Assembly (NCBI RefSeq): GCF_013167895.1
Contig: NZ_BLWC01000001.1
Coordinates: forward strand, 1,922,001-1,986,000
From: Streptomyces fulvorobeus
GTDB lineage: Bacteria > Actinomycetota > Actinomycetes > Streptomycetales > Streptomycetaceae
DNA: 64,000 nt
Direction of reading: 5' to 3'
The notes below the pieces were generated by a model, which ran no database searches, had not been told where the DNA came from, and saw only the letters and a program-made list of their open reading frames with translations. Position numbers and translations under genes: made by a program. This document shows positions 1 to 7,194 of the stretch, in pieces (position 1 is the stretch's first letter; each line of letters opens with the position of its first letter).

Positions 1-452
1 ACGAACCTCTTGGGTTCGAGGCGGGTCAGCAGGCGCAACGACTGGGCGTTGCCCTCGAAACCGCCGCAGTCGGACGCGAAGTCGTTGAGGGCCTGCTCCC
101 CGTTGTGTCCGAACGGCGGGTGGCCCATGTCGTGGGAGAGGCAGGCCGTCTCGACCAGGTCGGGGTCGCAGCCGAGCGCGGCCCCCAGCTCGCGGCCGAC
201 CTGGGCGCACTCCAGGGAGTGCGTGAGCCTGGTCCGGGGGCTGGCGTCCCAGGCGCGGCTGCGGGTGCCGGGGGTGACGACCTGGGTCTTCCCGGCCAGT
301 CTGCGCAGGGCCGCCGAGTGCAGCACACGGGCGCGGTCGCGCTGGAACGCGGTGCGACCGGGCCGCTTGTCGGGCTCGGTGTCCCAGCGCTCGGTGTCCC
401 GCGCCCTGTATGCGGCCGTGTGCGTGTCGTGGCTGCCGTGCGTACCGTCCAT
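1..452 (-). CDS. dgt: Deoxyguanosinetriphosphate triphosphohydrolase (dGTPase-like), 3' truncated by window edge
   Basis: Hydrolyses dNTPs (classically dGTP) to deoxynucleoside and tripolyphosphate in the cytoplasm. The first 150 residues are present and the remainder lies outside the window. The HD-domain signature is visible: an early [10 protein letters not shown] stretch supplies the first His, and [13 protein letters not shown] carries the His-Asp metal pair. The ATG at 450-452 was chosen because the open frame begins there with the usual [13 protein letters not shown] hydrophilic N-terminus. In many actinobacteria the gene lies beside dnaG; the partner would be beyond the left edge. The identification is firm; substrate specificity within the dGTPase-like family is inference. 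Confidence 0.9.
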   Translation of the reverse strand, partial: MDGTHGSHDTHTAAYRARDTERWDTEPDKRPGRTAFQRDRARVLHSAALRRLAGKTQVVTPGTRSRAWDASPRTRLTHSLECAQVGRELGAALGCDPDLVETACLSHDMGHPPFGHNGEQALNDFASDCGGFEGNAQSLRLLTRLEPKRF

Positions 453-509
453 GGTTGCGACAGTAATCGGCACGTCTGACACATCACTGCCAGGCCGGGT
501 CAGACGGGG

Positions 510-1442
510 TCAGGCGGATGCCAGGAGCCGCTCGGGCACCGGCGACTCGTATTCCAGTGCCCGGTCGTACCGGTGCAGGAGCAGCCGGGCCATCGCCGGG
601 TGCGCGCCGAGCGGGGCGGCCGTGTGCCCCGGTGCGGCGGCGGCCGCCGCGGTGGCGAAGCGGCCGGGCGCGGTGAAGTACGAGGCGACGGCGATCCGGT
701 GGCGTCCCCGGGCGGCGAGGGCGCGTACGGCGGCCGGGACGGTGGGCGCGGCGGCGGACGCGTACGCGGGTACGACGGGTATGCCGCCGAGGCGGTCGCT
801 GAGCATCCGGGCGGTGCGGCGGGTGTCGTCGGCGGAGTCGGGGTCGCGCGAACCGGCGGCGGCCAGGACGACGGCGGCGCTGCGGCTCGTCCCGTCCCTC
901 GGGTCCCAGCCGCTCTCGACGAGCCTGCCGAGGAGCGCCTCGACGAGCAGCGGATGCGGGCCGAGCGGTGCGGCGATCCGGCTCCGCAGGGCGGGCGCGG
1001 CGGCTGCGGCGGCCGGCAGGTCGTGCTTGACGTGGTGCCCGCGGCCCAGGAGCAGGGGGACGAGCACGGCGTCGCCCGCCCCCACGGCGGCCAGGGTGGC
1101 GGGCAGGAGGGGCTGGTTCAGCTCGATGTGGCCGAGGCGGACGTCGAGGCCGGGGCGCAGCTCCCTGACCCGGTCGAGGAGCTCCAGGACCGTACGCAGG
1201 GCTCTGGGGTCCCGGCTGCCGTGCGCGACGGCGACCAGCGTGGGGGCGGGTATGCCGCGGGCCACAAGGTGGGAGGGTCGGGCGGGGTGCCGGGTGCTCT
1301 GCATGGGCCTGCGGGTTCCGTTCGGGGAGACGAGGCTGAGCTGGGTGCCGAGCTGATCGGTGATGCGGGTCAGGAGTTGCGCGGTGCTGTCGAGGGACAG
1401 GGGCAGGGAGTCACGGGGATGTTCCGATGCCGGCGCCGTCAT
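510..1442 (-). CDS. Sirohydrochlorin chelatase, CbiX family (two-lobed)
   Basis: A 310-residue protein of the CbiX/SirB class II chelatases, which insert Fe2+ or Co2+ into sirohydrochlorin. The first lobe begins near residue 68 with the conserved VAVAHGSRDP motif, containing the metal-binding His, and has GHIELNQP and VLVPLLLGRGHHVKHD segments. A second lobe starts near VLAAAGSRDPDS, where the corresponding His is replaced by Ala, as expected when only one lobe is catalytic. About 60 poorly conserved residues precede the domain, so an internal start such as the Met at MQSTRHPARP cannot be excluded. Its location beside nitrate/nitrite assimilation genes fits a role in making siroheme for NirB, but cobalt insertion is also possible. 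Confidence 0.85.
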   Translation of the reverse strand: MTAPASEHPRDSLPLSLDSTAQLLTRITDQLGTQLSLVSPNGTRRPMQSTRHPARPSHLVARGIPAPTLVAVAHGSRDPRALRTVLELLDRVRELRPGLDVRLGHIELNQPLLPATLAAVGAGDAVLVPLLLGRGHHVKHDLPAAAAAAPALRSRIAAPLGPHPLLVEALLGRLVESGWDPRDGTSRSAAVVLAAAGSRDPDSADDTRRTARMLSDRLGGIPVVPAYASAAAPTVPAAVRALAARGRHRIAVASYFTAPGRFATAAAAAAPGHTAAPLGAHPAMARLLLHRYDRALEYESPVPERLLASA

Positions 1443-1612
1443 GGACCGATGGTGCCGGTCGGAGGTTGCCGTGCCGTTGCGCGAGGGTCACGGGTGTTTG
1501 CCAGGGGCTCACGGTGGATCTCGCGGACGAGTGAACTCTTTCGGGCTGTCGTTCGTCCGGTCATACAGGGGACAGCGGAATCAGATGACGGCGAATCACC
1601 AGGGGGGCTTGC

Positions 1613-2311
1613 GTGCCGAGGGGACGACTGAGGTGGCCGGCGCGGCTGAGGCCGTCGCTGCCGAGGACCCGCCGGGGGCACCGGCTGGTCGTACAGGTGC
1701 TCATGGTGGCCTGCGTGGTGGGCCTCGCGCCCGCCACGTGGATGCATGCCACGGCCGACGCGCGGGTACGGACGACGGCTGACGCGCCCGCGCGGGAGGT
1801 CGCCGTCGTGTTCGGGGCCGGACTGTGGCGGGGCAGACCCTCCGCGTACCTCGCGCACCGGCTCGATGCCGCCGCCGAGCTCTACCGGACGGGCAAGGTG
1901 AGGGTCCTGCTGGTCACCGGGGACAACAGCCGGGTGGAGTACGACGAGCCGGACGCGATGCGGACGTACCTGACCGGACGCGGGGTACCGGACGGGCGGA
2001 TCGTCAGCGACTACGCCGGATTCGACACCTGGGACTCCTGTGTACGGGCCAAGAGGATATTCGGGGTCGACAGCGCGGTCCTGGTGAGCCAAGGTTTCCA
2101 CATCCGGCGGGCGATCGCCCTGTGCCGTGCCGCCGGAATCGACGCGTACGGGGTCGGGGTCGACGCCGTACACGACTCGGTCTGGTACTACGGCGGCGCG
2201 CGGGAGCTGTTCGCCTCGGCGAAGGCGGGGCTGGACGTCGTGTTCCGGCCGGACCCGCACTTCCTTGGACCGCGTGAGCGGGGCGTCAGGGAGGCGCTGG
2301 TGGCGGACTGA
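1613..2311 (+). CDS. SanA/YdcF-like DUF218 membrane-anchored protein
   Basis: A 232-residue protein of the ElyC/SanA/YdcF (DUF218) family, which in enterobacteria influences envelope permeability and vancomycin sensitivity. An N-terminal hydrophobic segment at about residues 25-45 (LVVQVLMVACVVGLAPATW) suggests a membrane anchor, followed by the DUF218 fold. Family motifs include VVFGAGLWRGRPSAYL, VLLVTGDN, an acidic EYDEPDAM segment, and VLVSQGFHIRRAIALCR. The GTG start is preceded by an AGGGGGG ribosome-binding site at good spacing. It is monocistronic and converges on the tgm operon across a strong hairpin. Biochemical function is not established for the family. Confidence 0.85.
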   Translation: MPRGRLRWPARLRPSLPRTRRGHRLVVQVLMVACVVGLAPATWMHATADARVRTTADAPAREVAVVFGAGLWRGRPSAYLAHRLDAAAELYRTGKVRVLLVTGDNSRVEYDEPDAMRTYLTGRGVPDGRIVSDYAGFDTWDSCVRAKRIFGVDSAVLVSQGFHIRRAIALCRAAGIDAYGVGVDAVHDSVWYYGGARELFASAKAGLDVVFRPDPHFLGPRERGVREALVAD

Positions 2312-2324
2312 GGGCGCGGGAGAC

Positions 2325-2368
2325 GGTCCCGTGCGGCCCTCCCCGGGCGGGGCGGGCCGCACGGGACC
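2325..2368. terminator. Bidirectional intrinsic terminator between convergent genes
   Basis: Near-perfect inverted repeat with arms GGTCCCGTGCGGCCC and GGGCCGCACGGGACC separated by a 14-base GC-rich loop. It lies between the stop of the SanA-like gene and the stop of the methyltransferase gene, so it can serve both strands. No U-tract is present, which is usual in Streptomyces. Confidence 0.8.
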
Positions 2369-2383
2369 GCACATGTCGTCCGG

Positions 2384-3538
2384 TCAGACGGGAAAGGCCC
2401 AGGACCCGACCGGCGGCCGAAGGAGGCTTCCTCCGGCACTGAGTTCGGCCCTCAGCGTGTGCAGGGGGAAGCTGCCGCTCTCCTCCCACTTCCGGCGTAC
2501 GCGTTCGAGGTCGTCCCAGAGCCGGCGGGGGCCGCCCTGATGGATCAACGGCCGGTCGCCGGTCTCCGCGCGCGCCCACGAACCGTCACGCGCCAGCAGC
2601 CACACCAGGCGCCGCCCGTCGCCGTGGGAAGCGGCACGGGTTTCGACTCCTGGCGTGTCCAGCTCGTACAACCACCGCAGGGGCCATTCCTGCCACAGGT
2701 CGGGAATCGGTCCGTCCGGGGGCCGCACGTCCTCACCCTCCCGCACGCGGGCGGACACGAACACGGTGGTCAGCTTCGCCGGGTAGTCCGCCTGCCGCCG
2801 GGTCTCCATGAAGGTCGCCGGGTCCGGCTGGACGGCGCCCCGTGCGATGCCATCCGCTCCCATGTCCGCCGTGATCAGCAGGGCGGTGTGGGCGATGGTG
2901 GTCACGAGCCTCCCGCCGGGACGGAGGGCGCGGAGCCACGACGTGGGCACCGGCCTTACGGAAACGGTCGCCATGATGCGGTCGTACTCCAGCCCAAGGA
3001 GTTCCCCGGTCGCGTCGACGGCCGCCACGCGAGGCGTGCGCCCGAATGCGGCGAGACGTGCGCGGGCAGCCTCGACCAGGTACGGGTCCACGTCCACGCT
3101 GGTCACGTTCCCGTCACCGAAGCGGTGGGCGAACAGACCGGCGGAGTAGCCGGAGCCGGTACCCACGTCCAGCACCCTGTCTCCGGGTTCGACTCCTAGT
3201 CGCTGCGCCATCGACACGATGAGCCCCGGCAGAGTAGACGACGACGTCGGGTCGCCCTGGCCACGCCCACCCGGGGCGGCATGGTCGGCATGGTCGGGAC
3301 CGACGCGCGTGACAAGCGTTTCGTCGCTGTACGCGGCATGCAAGCGCTCGGGTGAGTCGTCGGGAAGGTGAACCAGCTCCCATTCCTGCGTGTGGCTGTC
3401 GGGGACCCGCTGCCACCAGCGTGGAACCAGCCGGTGACGTGGGGTACTGCTCACGGCGTCATGCCATGCGGGCGCATCGGCAGTCACCCTGTCGGCAAGC
3501 GCAAGGGCTGCTTCGGCCCACGTGGTCGCTGCGGTCAT
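2384..3538 (-). CDS. tgmC: PIMT-like SAM methyltransferase of an ATP-grasp RiPP system (TgmC)
   Basis: A 384-residue protein related to protein-L-isoaspartate O-methyltransferase. The SAM-binding motif VLDVGTGSGYSAGL is near residue 120, followed by SVDVDPYLVEAAR and the post-I LEYDRIMATVSV segment. A C-terminal extension of about 150 residues, rich in Trp (PDLWQEWPLRWLYELDTPG), is characteristic of the RiPP-associated subfamily rather than repair PIMT. The ATG overlaps the tgmB stop by four bases, implying translational coupling. In fuscimiditide-type pathways homologous enzymes methylate a core Asp, which then cyclises to aspartimide; that activity here is inferred. The call rests on the domain plus strict linkage to tgmB and a tgmA-like precursor. 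Confidence 0.88.
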   Translation of the reverse strand: MTAATTWAEAALALADRVTADAPAWHDAVSSTPRHRLVPRWWQRVPDSHTQEWELVHLPDDSPERLHAAYSDETLVTRVGPDHADHAAPGGRGQGDPTSSSTLPGLIVSMAQRLGVEPGDRVLDVGTGSGYSAGLFAHRFGDGNVTSVDVDPYLVEAARARLAAFGRTPRVAAVDATGELLGLEYDRIMATVSVRPVPTSWLRALRPGGRLVTTIAHTALLITADMGADGIARGAVQPDPATFMETRRQADYPAKLTTVFVSARVREGEDVRPPDGPIPDLWQEWPLRWLYELDTPGVETRAASHGDGRRLVWLLARDGSWARAETGDRPLIHQGGPRRLWDDLERVRRKWEESGSFPLHTLRAELSAGGSLLRPPVGSWAFPV

Positions 3539-4482
3539 GCGGTCTCTCCTTGCAGAGCGTCGGCCATGGATTCAACGAGCGGCACACCGGCCTTCACGGC
3601 AAGCCAGTGCCATTGCCCGTTGGGGTTCACCTCGAAGAACACCCACCGTCCGTCCCGGGTGACGGCGAAGTCCAGCGCTCCGAAGAACAAGCCGAGTTCG
3701 TCCATCAGCCTGCGGACCCCGGCGTGAACCATCGGGGGCATGTCCACCACCTCATACGTGTGCGACTGGTAATCCGTCCGCCAGTCGAGCTGCGCGGCTT
3801 CGCTGCCCGCGTGGATGGCAACGGGGAACATGCGTGCACCGATCACCGTCAAACGCACTTCGTACGCCTTGTCCACACGCTCCTGGAACAGGTGAGCGGT
3901 CCCGTACACTCCGTCGTCCACCTGATCGGCGGAGACGAGCGCCACGGGAAGAAACTGACGCCTACCGTTGGGGCCGAGCACGCCGCCACCGAGCCCCTTG
4001 TAGACAACCGTGTCCTCCCCCATGAACGTACGAGCGTGGTCGGGGTCCGAAGTGATCACGGAACGGGGCACGTCCAGCCCGCACCGGGCCGCAACAGCGA
4101 GTTGCTTCGGTTTGTAGTTCGCCGCCGCATCGTGGGCCGGGTGGTTGATCCAGCGCACAGGCAGCGAGCCGAGTACGCCGAGCAGCCCGGAACGCGCTTC
4201 GGAGACCGCGAGGGCTCGGGCAGGCCCAGGCCAATCGTCGGGGGTCTTGAACTCGTTCGGGCGTCGCCACCACACCGACTTGACGGACTCCAGGCGGACG
4301 GTTCGAGAACCGGTGAGGGAACCCGTCCAGCCGTCCCCGGTGAGGGAGACGGCCAGACGGGACGCGGTCGGAAAGTCGGCAGTGTCATACCTGACGACGT
4401 GCTCACCGCGATTCACCAGTTCCTCGACCACAGCATCGGCCGTCACGTCGTTCCGGCCCGTGAGGATGAGGATCGGTCGCAT
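3535..4482 (-). CDS. tgmB: ATP-grasp ribosomal peptide maturase (TgmB)
   Basis: A 315-residue ATP-grasp ligase expected to activate Asp/Glu side-chain carboxylates of the precursor and form ester or amide macrocycles with Ser/Thr/Lys side chains. It starts MRPILILTGRNDVTADAVVEE, the usual N-terminal pre-ATP-grasp fold. The glycine-rich lid VVYKGLGGGVLG lies near residue 160, LDFAVTRDGRWVFFEVNPNG near residues 270-290 carries the Asp, Glu and Asn metal/ATP ligands, and QWHWLAVKAGVPL follows, as in the RimK-like maturase subfamily. The ATG at 4480-4482 was chosen over an upstream in-frame start because the extra Arg-rich stretch is the tgmA reading region in another frame. It lies one base downstream of tgmA. 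Confidence 0.92.
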   Translation of the reverse strand: MRPILILTGRNDVTADAVVEELVNRGEHVVRYDTADFPTASRLAVSLTGDGWTGSLTGSRTVRLESVKSVWWRRPNEFKTPDDWPGPARALAVSEARSGLLGVLGSLPVRWINHPAHDAAANYKPKQLAVAARCGLDVPRSVITSDPDHARTFMGEDTVVYKGLGGGVLGPNGRRQFLPVALVSADQVDDGVYGTAHLFQERVDKAYEVRLTVIGARMFPVAIHAGSEAAQLDWRTDYQSHTYEVVDMPPMVHAGVRRLMDELGLFFGALDFAVTRDGRWVFFEVNPNGQWHWLAVKAGVPLVESMADALQGETA

Positions 4483-4483
4483 G

Positions 4484-4708
4484 TCAGTACAGGTCGGTTC
4501 CGCTGTCGGAGCCCGGGGACGAACCGTCACCGTTGCTGGTCTCCGTCTGCGTCTCGGGCATCTCCGCCGTGATCGCGTGCCACGGGTTACCCTCGGCCGA
4601 CACACTCATCTGGAGCACGTCGCTGTAGGTGATCACGGGCGCTTCACCGTTCGCCGGGGCCGGTGACACCAGGTGCCGGACACCGAACGGGATTGCTGTG
4701 GCTGTCAC
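4484..4708 (-). CDS. tgmA: Putative ATP-grasp-modified RiPP precursor (TgmA)
   Basis: A 74-residue precursor peptide. The leader contains IPFGVRHLVSP, matching the N-terminal PFG-type element of ATP-grasp RiPP precursors, then VITYSDVLQMSVSAEGNPW, analogous to the usual Y-Q-x-S-x-x-G-x-P segment. The C-terminal core is rich in Thr/Ser nucleophiles and Asp/Glu acceptors: TQTETSNGDG followed by SSPGSDSGTDLY. A GGAGG site lies eight bases before the GTG start chosen here; an ATG five codons upstream has no comparable site. One Asp-Gly and one Asn-Gly step lie in the core, the type of site at which aspartimide forms. It is followed immediately by tgmB and tgmC. Modified residues cannot be read from sequence. 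Confidence 0.85.
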   Translation of the reverse strand: MTATAIPFGVRHLVSPAPANGEAPVITYSDVLQMSVSAEGNPWHAITAEMPETQTETSNGDGSSPGSDSGTDLY

Positions 4709-4742
4709 TTCGCATACCTCCATGGAGTCGGATTTCTGTGAC

Positions 4743-5183
4743 TTACCGTCCGGTCGGCTGCCGACCTGGACGGGGCTGGTGCAGTCGCACACGCGTCGGC
4801 TCCATCTCGGGCCACACGGACAGCGTGTATCGACAGTCCATGTCCGGGATGACCACGGAGAGCGGATCACCGGACTTGATGCGCTCGCGGGCCACCCGCT
4901 CGCTGTGCGGGTCGTCCGCCCACGCGCGTAACCCGGTGGGGCCGTCAGGGACGGGCACGTGCGGTACGCGCATGAACGGCCGCACCCAGGCCGACTGCCG
5001 CGGGTCGGGGTCGAGCCGGTCCGCGATGCGCCGGGCCTCGCTGCGAATCCACCGCAGCGCGAGTACGGGGGAGATCGTGCGGAAGGTGCCCAGGACGTAC
5101 GGCAGCGTGCGGCCGGTGCCGTACACGAGCCCTTCCGCACGCACCTCGCAGCGGTAACCCGTAGGCTCCGCGCGACCGTTCAT
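4743..5183 (-). CDS. Hypothetical protein in tgm operon
   Basis: A 146-residue protein with no family I recognise. It is soluble, without a signal peptide or membrane segment, and rich in Arg, Pro and Asp (for example IADRLDPDPRQSAW and GDPLSVVIPDMDCRYTLSVWPE). The ATG overlaps the preceding stop by four bases and the stop lies about 34 bases before the tgmA start, so it is almost certainly cotranscribed with the RiPP genes. It starts MNGRAEPTGYRCEVRAEGLVYG; longer frames upstream would overlap the previous gene. A role in the RiPP pathway is only suggested by operon position. Confidence 0.7.
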   Translation of the reverse strand: MNGRAEPTGYRCEVRAEGLVYGTGRTLPYVLGTFRTISPVLALRWIRSEARRIADRLDPDPRQSAWVRPFMRVPHVPVPDGPTGLRAWADDPHSERVARERIKSGDPLSVVIPDMDCRYTLSVWPEMEPTRVRLHQPRPGRQPTGR

Positions 5184-5437
5184 GCCCGGCCACCGCGCCA
5201 CATGACCCAGGGGCGTTCGATCACTTCGGCATAGCTCGTGTGCTCCGGGTGATCGCGTAGGTGCCGGAACGTCCAGGCTTGTGCGTCGACCGGGTCGGTA
5301 TGCGGCTCCGACACCGCACCGCACTCCGAGTCGTCATCCGTGAGCGTCAGGCACCGGAAGCGGTGCGTGAGCGGGGGAGCGTCGTCGTCCCGGTCGGGCC
5401 TGAGCGTCCACTGGACGAGGGCGAGCGTGCGGGTCAC
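5180..5437 (-). CDS. Small DUF7848-like protein in tgm operon
   Basis: An 85-residue protein. The pattern VQWTLRPDRDDDAPP, then RFRCLTLTDDDSECGAVS, then WTFRHLRDHPEHTSYAEVI resembles the small family I recall as DUF7848, common next to Streptomyces HTH regulators; I cannot confirm the family name here. Two Cys residues flank an acidic segment, and His/Asp residues are concentrated in the second half. The GTG start follows a GGGGGGA ribosome-binding site and overlaps the upstream stop by four bases; the stop in turn overlaps the next ATG. Function unknown. Confidence 0.68.
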   Translation of the reverse strand: MTRTLALVQWTLRPDRDDDAPPLTHRFRCLTLTDDDSECGAVSEPHTDPVDAQAWTFRHLRDHPEHTSYAEVIERPWVMWRGGRA

Positions 5438-5694
5438 AGCATGTCCCCCCGGCTGCGGGCGTTCTGCCGCGCGTTCTCCGCGCTCAGCCTCTCTATGGGA
5501 GTGACCGGGCGGACCCGTTGGGGCTCCGCTTCCCATTCCTGACCACCGCAGACCGGGCGCAGCGACCAGTACGGGCCCGCGACCCCGCGAAACTCCCCCA
5601 CCCGCCCGCCACGGCCGGTGTCCACCAGGAGCGTGCCGGGGAGCGGTACATGGACAAGCTCCTGCCCGTCTGTGGGAACGTCCTGCGCACACAC
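5434..5694 (-). CDS. Hypothetical small protein, first gene of tgm operon
   Basis: An 86-residue protein starting at a GTG seven bases after GGAGAGG. It reads VCAQDVPTDGQELVHVPLPG near the N-terminus and ends in a charged, helical-looking tail (IERLSAENARQNARSRGDML). No family recognised. The central GGQEWEAEPQRVRPVTP stretch resembles small proteins found beside Scr1-type regulators, but this is only an impression. It is the promoter-proximal gene of a leftward operon with four-base overlaps to the next two genes, facing the HTH regulator across roughly 105 bases. Confidence 0.6.
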   Translation of the reverse strand: MCAQDVPTDGQELVHVPLPGTLLVDTGRGGRVGEFRGVAGPYWSLRPVCGGQEWEAEPQRVRPVTPIERLSAENARQNARSRGDML

Positions 5695-5708
5695 GTTCGT
5701 GCCTCTCC

Positions 5709-5724
5709 GTAGTTGTTTGACTAC
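5709..5724. promoter_or_regulatory. Inverted repeat in divergent tgm/regulator promoter region
   Basis: GTAGT-N6-ACTAC, a perfect 5-base dyad, lies between the divergently oriented tgm operon and the Scr1-type regulator gene, close to the start of the leftward operon. It is the best visible candidate operator in the intergenic region; binding by the adjacent HTH protein is inference. Confidence 0.4.
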
Positions 5725-5800
5725 CAAGGCGACCCAGCGTGGCCTACTGTCAGGAGCCCCACAACGTGTCGTGGAAGGACGGAAGGTTGGTGACCAGTCG

Positions 5801-6628
5801 TTGAACATCAAGGAGTTGGAACCGGACAGCTCCCCACAGGCGGCGTTCGGCGCTCGCCTGCGCAGGTTGCGCGAGGAGCGCGGCTGGTCGCAGGACGAAT
5901 TGGGCGCCCAGATGGAATATTCCTCCACGCATATTTCGTCCGTCGAAACTGGTCGGAAGATGGCAACCTTGCGTTTCGCGCGGCGCGCGGACGTGGCCTT
6001 GGGGACGGGCGACTCGTTCGAGCGCGAGTGGCGGGAGATGCGGCAGGGGGCGTCGCTGGAGGGTTTCCCTGAGTACGTGGAGCATGAGGGCCGGGCGGTG
6101 GAACTCAGGCTGTATGAGATCGGCATCATCCCCGGGCTGTTGCAGACGCCGGAGTACGCCCGGGTTCTGGCGGACAGTGCGGCACGACGCTGCACGATCA
6201 CTCCTGAACAAGCGGCTGAGCGCCTCTCGTTCCTGGCGGAACGGCAAGCTGCGCTGACGCGCACCCGTGCCCCCATGGTCCTCGTGGTCATGGATGAGAG
6301 TTGCATCCGGCGGCCGGTCGGCGGTCGCGAGGTCATGCGCGCTCAACTACAGCGATTGGTCGAGTTCTCCGAACTCCCGAACACGGTGCTGCAAGTCGCA
6401 CCGTTCGAGATAGGCGAGCGCCGCGTCTTTGACCTACCCGTGAACTTGTTGACGCTGCCTGACCGGTCCGTGGTCGCGTACGCCGAGTCACAGACGCAGG
6501 GGCATCTGGACCGCGAAAGCACTTCGGTACTGCCCCTGCTGACGAACTACCATCAGCTACAGGCCGAATCGCTCTCGCAGGCGGACTCCGTGGCCATGAT
6601 CAATGAGGTACGAAAGGGCACCCCGTGA
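5801..6628 (+). CDS. Scr1-type helix-turn-helix regulator (XRE HTH plus DUF5753)
   Basis: About 275 residues. An N-terminal XRE-type HTH (FGARLRRLREERGWSQDELGAQ followed by YSSTHISSVETGRK) precedes a long DUF5753 sensor/effector region containing YEIGIIPGLLQTPEYAR, RQAALTRTRAP, MDESCIRRPVGG and LPNTVLQVAPF motifs. The start is uncertain: a TTG at 5801 sits downstream of GGAAGG at long spacing and matches the usual N-terminus (LNIKELEPDSSPQAAFG); an in-frame GTG at 5771 is the alternative. The GTG of the first DUF397 gene overlaps its stop. Such HTH/DUF397 pairs are WhiJ/Scr1-like and sometimes described as toxin-antitoxin-like; here it may also control the divergent tgm operon. Confidence 0.85.
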   Translation: MNIKELEPDSSPQAAFGARLRRLREERGWSQDELGAQMEYSSTHISSVETGRKMATLRFARRADVALGTGDSFEREWREMRQGASLEGFPEYVEHEGRAVELRLYEIGIIPGLLQTPEYARVLADSAARRCTITPEQAAERLSFLAERQAALTRTRAPMVLVVMDESCIRRPVGGREVMRAQLQRLVEFSELPNTVLQVAPFEIGERRVFDLPVNLLTLPDRSVVAYAESQTQGHLDRESTSVLPLLTNYHQLQAESLSQADSVAMINEVRKGTP

Positions 6629-6831
6629 CGACCGACTCCCCCCGCTGGTTCACTTCCTCCTACAGCAACAACGGCGGTAACTGCGTCGAGGTCGCCGCCA
6701 ACCTCATCGCCTCACGCGGCATCGTCCCCGTCCGTGACTCCAAGAACCCGGGCGGTCCTGTTCTCGACGTCTCCGCCGGCCCCTTCGCCGCCTTCATCGC
6801 GAGCGTCAAGGCCGAAGAGCTCAGCGCCTGA
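6625..6831 (+). CDS. DUF397 protein, copy 1
   Basis: A 68-residue DUF397 protein with the family pattern WFTSSYSNNGGNCVEVA near the N-terminus, VPVRDSKNPGGPVLDV in the middle and FAAFIASVKAEE at the end. The GTG start overlaps the regulator stop by four bases, indicating coupled expression. DUF397 proteins commonly partner DUF5753 HTH regulators, as antagonists or toxin-like effectors in the Scr1/Scr2 and WhiJ-type pairs; the specific role here is unknown. A near-identical second copy follows 41 bases downstream. Confidence 0.88.
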   Translation: MTTDSPRWFTSSYSNNGGNCVEVAANLIASRGIVPVRDSKNPGGPVLDVSAGPFAAFIASVKAEELSA

Positions 6832-6872
6832 CCACCCGGCCGAAACAGCGGCCTTATCCGAAAGGGCACTCC

Positions 6873-7079
6873 GTGACGACCGAAACCCTCAGTTGGTTCA
6901 AGTCCTCCTACAGCTCGAACGGCGGAAACTGCGTCGAGGTCGCCGCCAACCTCATCGCCTCACGCGGCATCGTCCCCGTCCGTGACTCCAAGAACCCGGG
7001 CGGTCCCGTCCTGGACTTCCCCGCCGGCCCCTTCGCCGCCTTCGTCGCGGGCGTCAAGGCCGAGGAGTTCGGCGCCTGA
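6873..7079 (+). CDS. DUF397 protein, copy 2 (tandem duplicate)
   Basis: A 68-residue paralogue of the preceding gene. The central block from GGNCVEVA through NPGGPVLD is identical at protein level and nearly identical in DNA, with changes near the N-terminus (WFKSSYSSN for WFTSSYSNN) and the C-terminus (VAGVKAEEFGA for IASVKAEELSA). The upstream CGAAAGGGCAC-type ribosome-binding region is also repeated, showing that the duplication included the translation start. Probably recent and kept homogeneous by gene conversion. Confidence 0.87.
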   Translation: MTTETLSWFKSSYSSNGGNCVEVAANLIASRGIVPVRDSKNPGGPVLDFPAGPFAAFVAGVKAEEFGA

Positions 7080-7091
7080 CCGCTCCGGCCG

Positions 7092-7120
7092 GCCCCGGAC
7101 CTCACCGCCGGGTCCGGGGC
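7092..7120 (+). terminator. Intrinsic terminator after DUF397 genes
   Basis: Hairpin with arms GCCCCGGACC and GGTCCGGGGC around a short loop, 13 bases after the second DUF397 stop. It separates the regulator operon from the nasA promoter region. Confidence 0.65.
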
Positions 7121-7134
7121 GGGCTGAGGTGGGT

Positions 7135-7172
7135 GTACCTGGGGCGTAACCGGGGGCAGCGGTCCCCGTAAT
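7135..7172 (+). promoter_or_regulatory. Putative GlnR-like binding array upstream of nasA
   Basis: Four pentamers at exact 11-base spacing, GTACC-N6-GTAAC-N6-CAGCG-N6-GTAAT, 23 bases before the nasA ATG. The layout matches the streptomycete GlnR pattern of alternating gTnAc/GaAAc half-sites, though the third element is poor. nasA is a known GlnR target in S. coelicolor; this box is inferred. Confidence 0.45.
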
Positions 7173-7194
7173 ACCCGGCTCGCACGCTGGGCGC

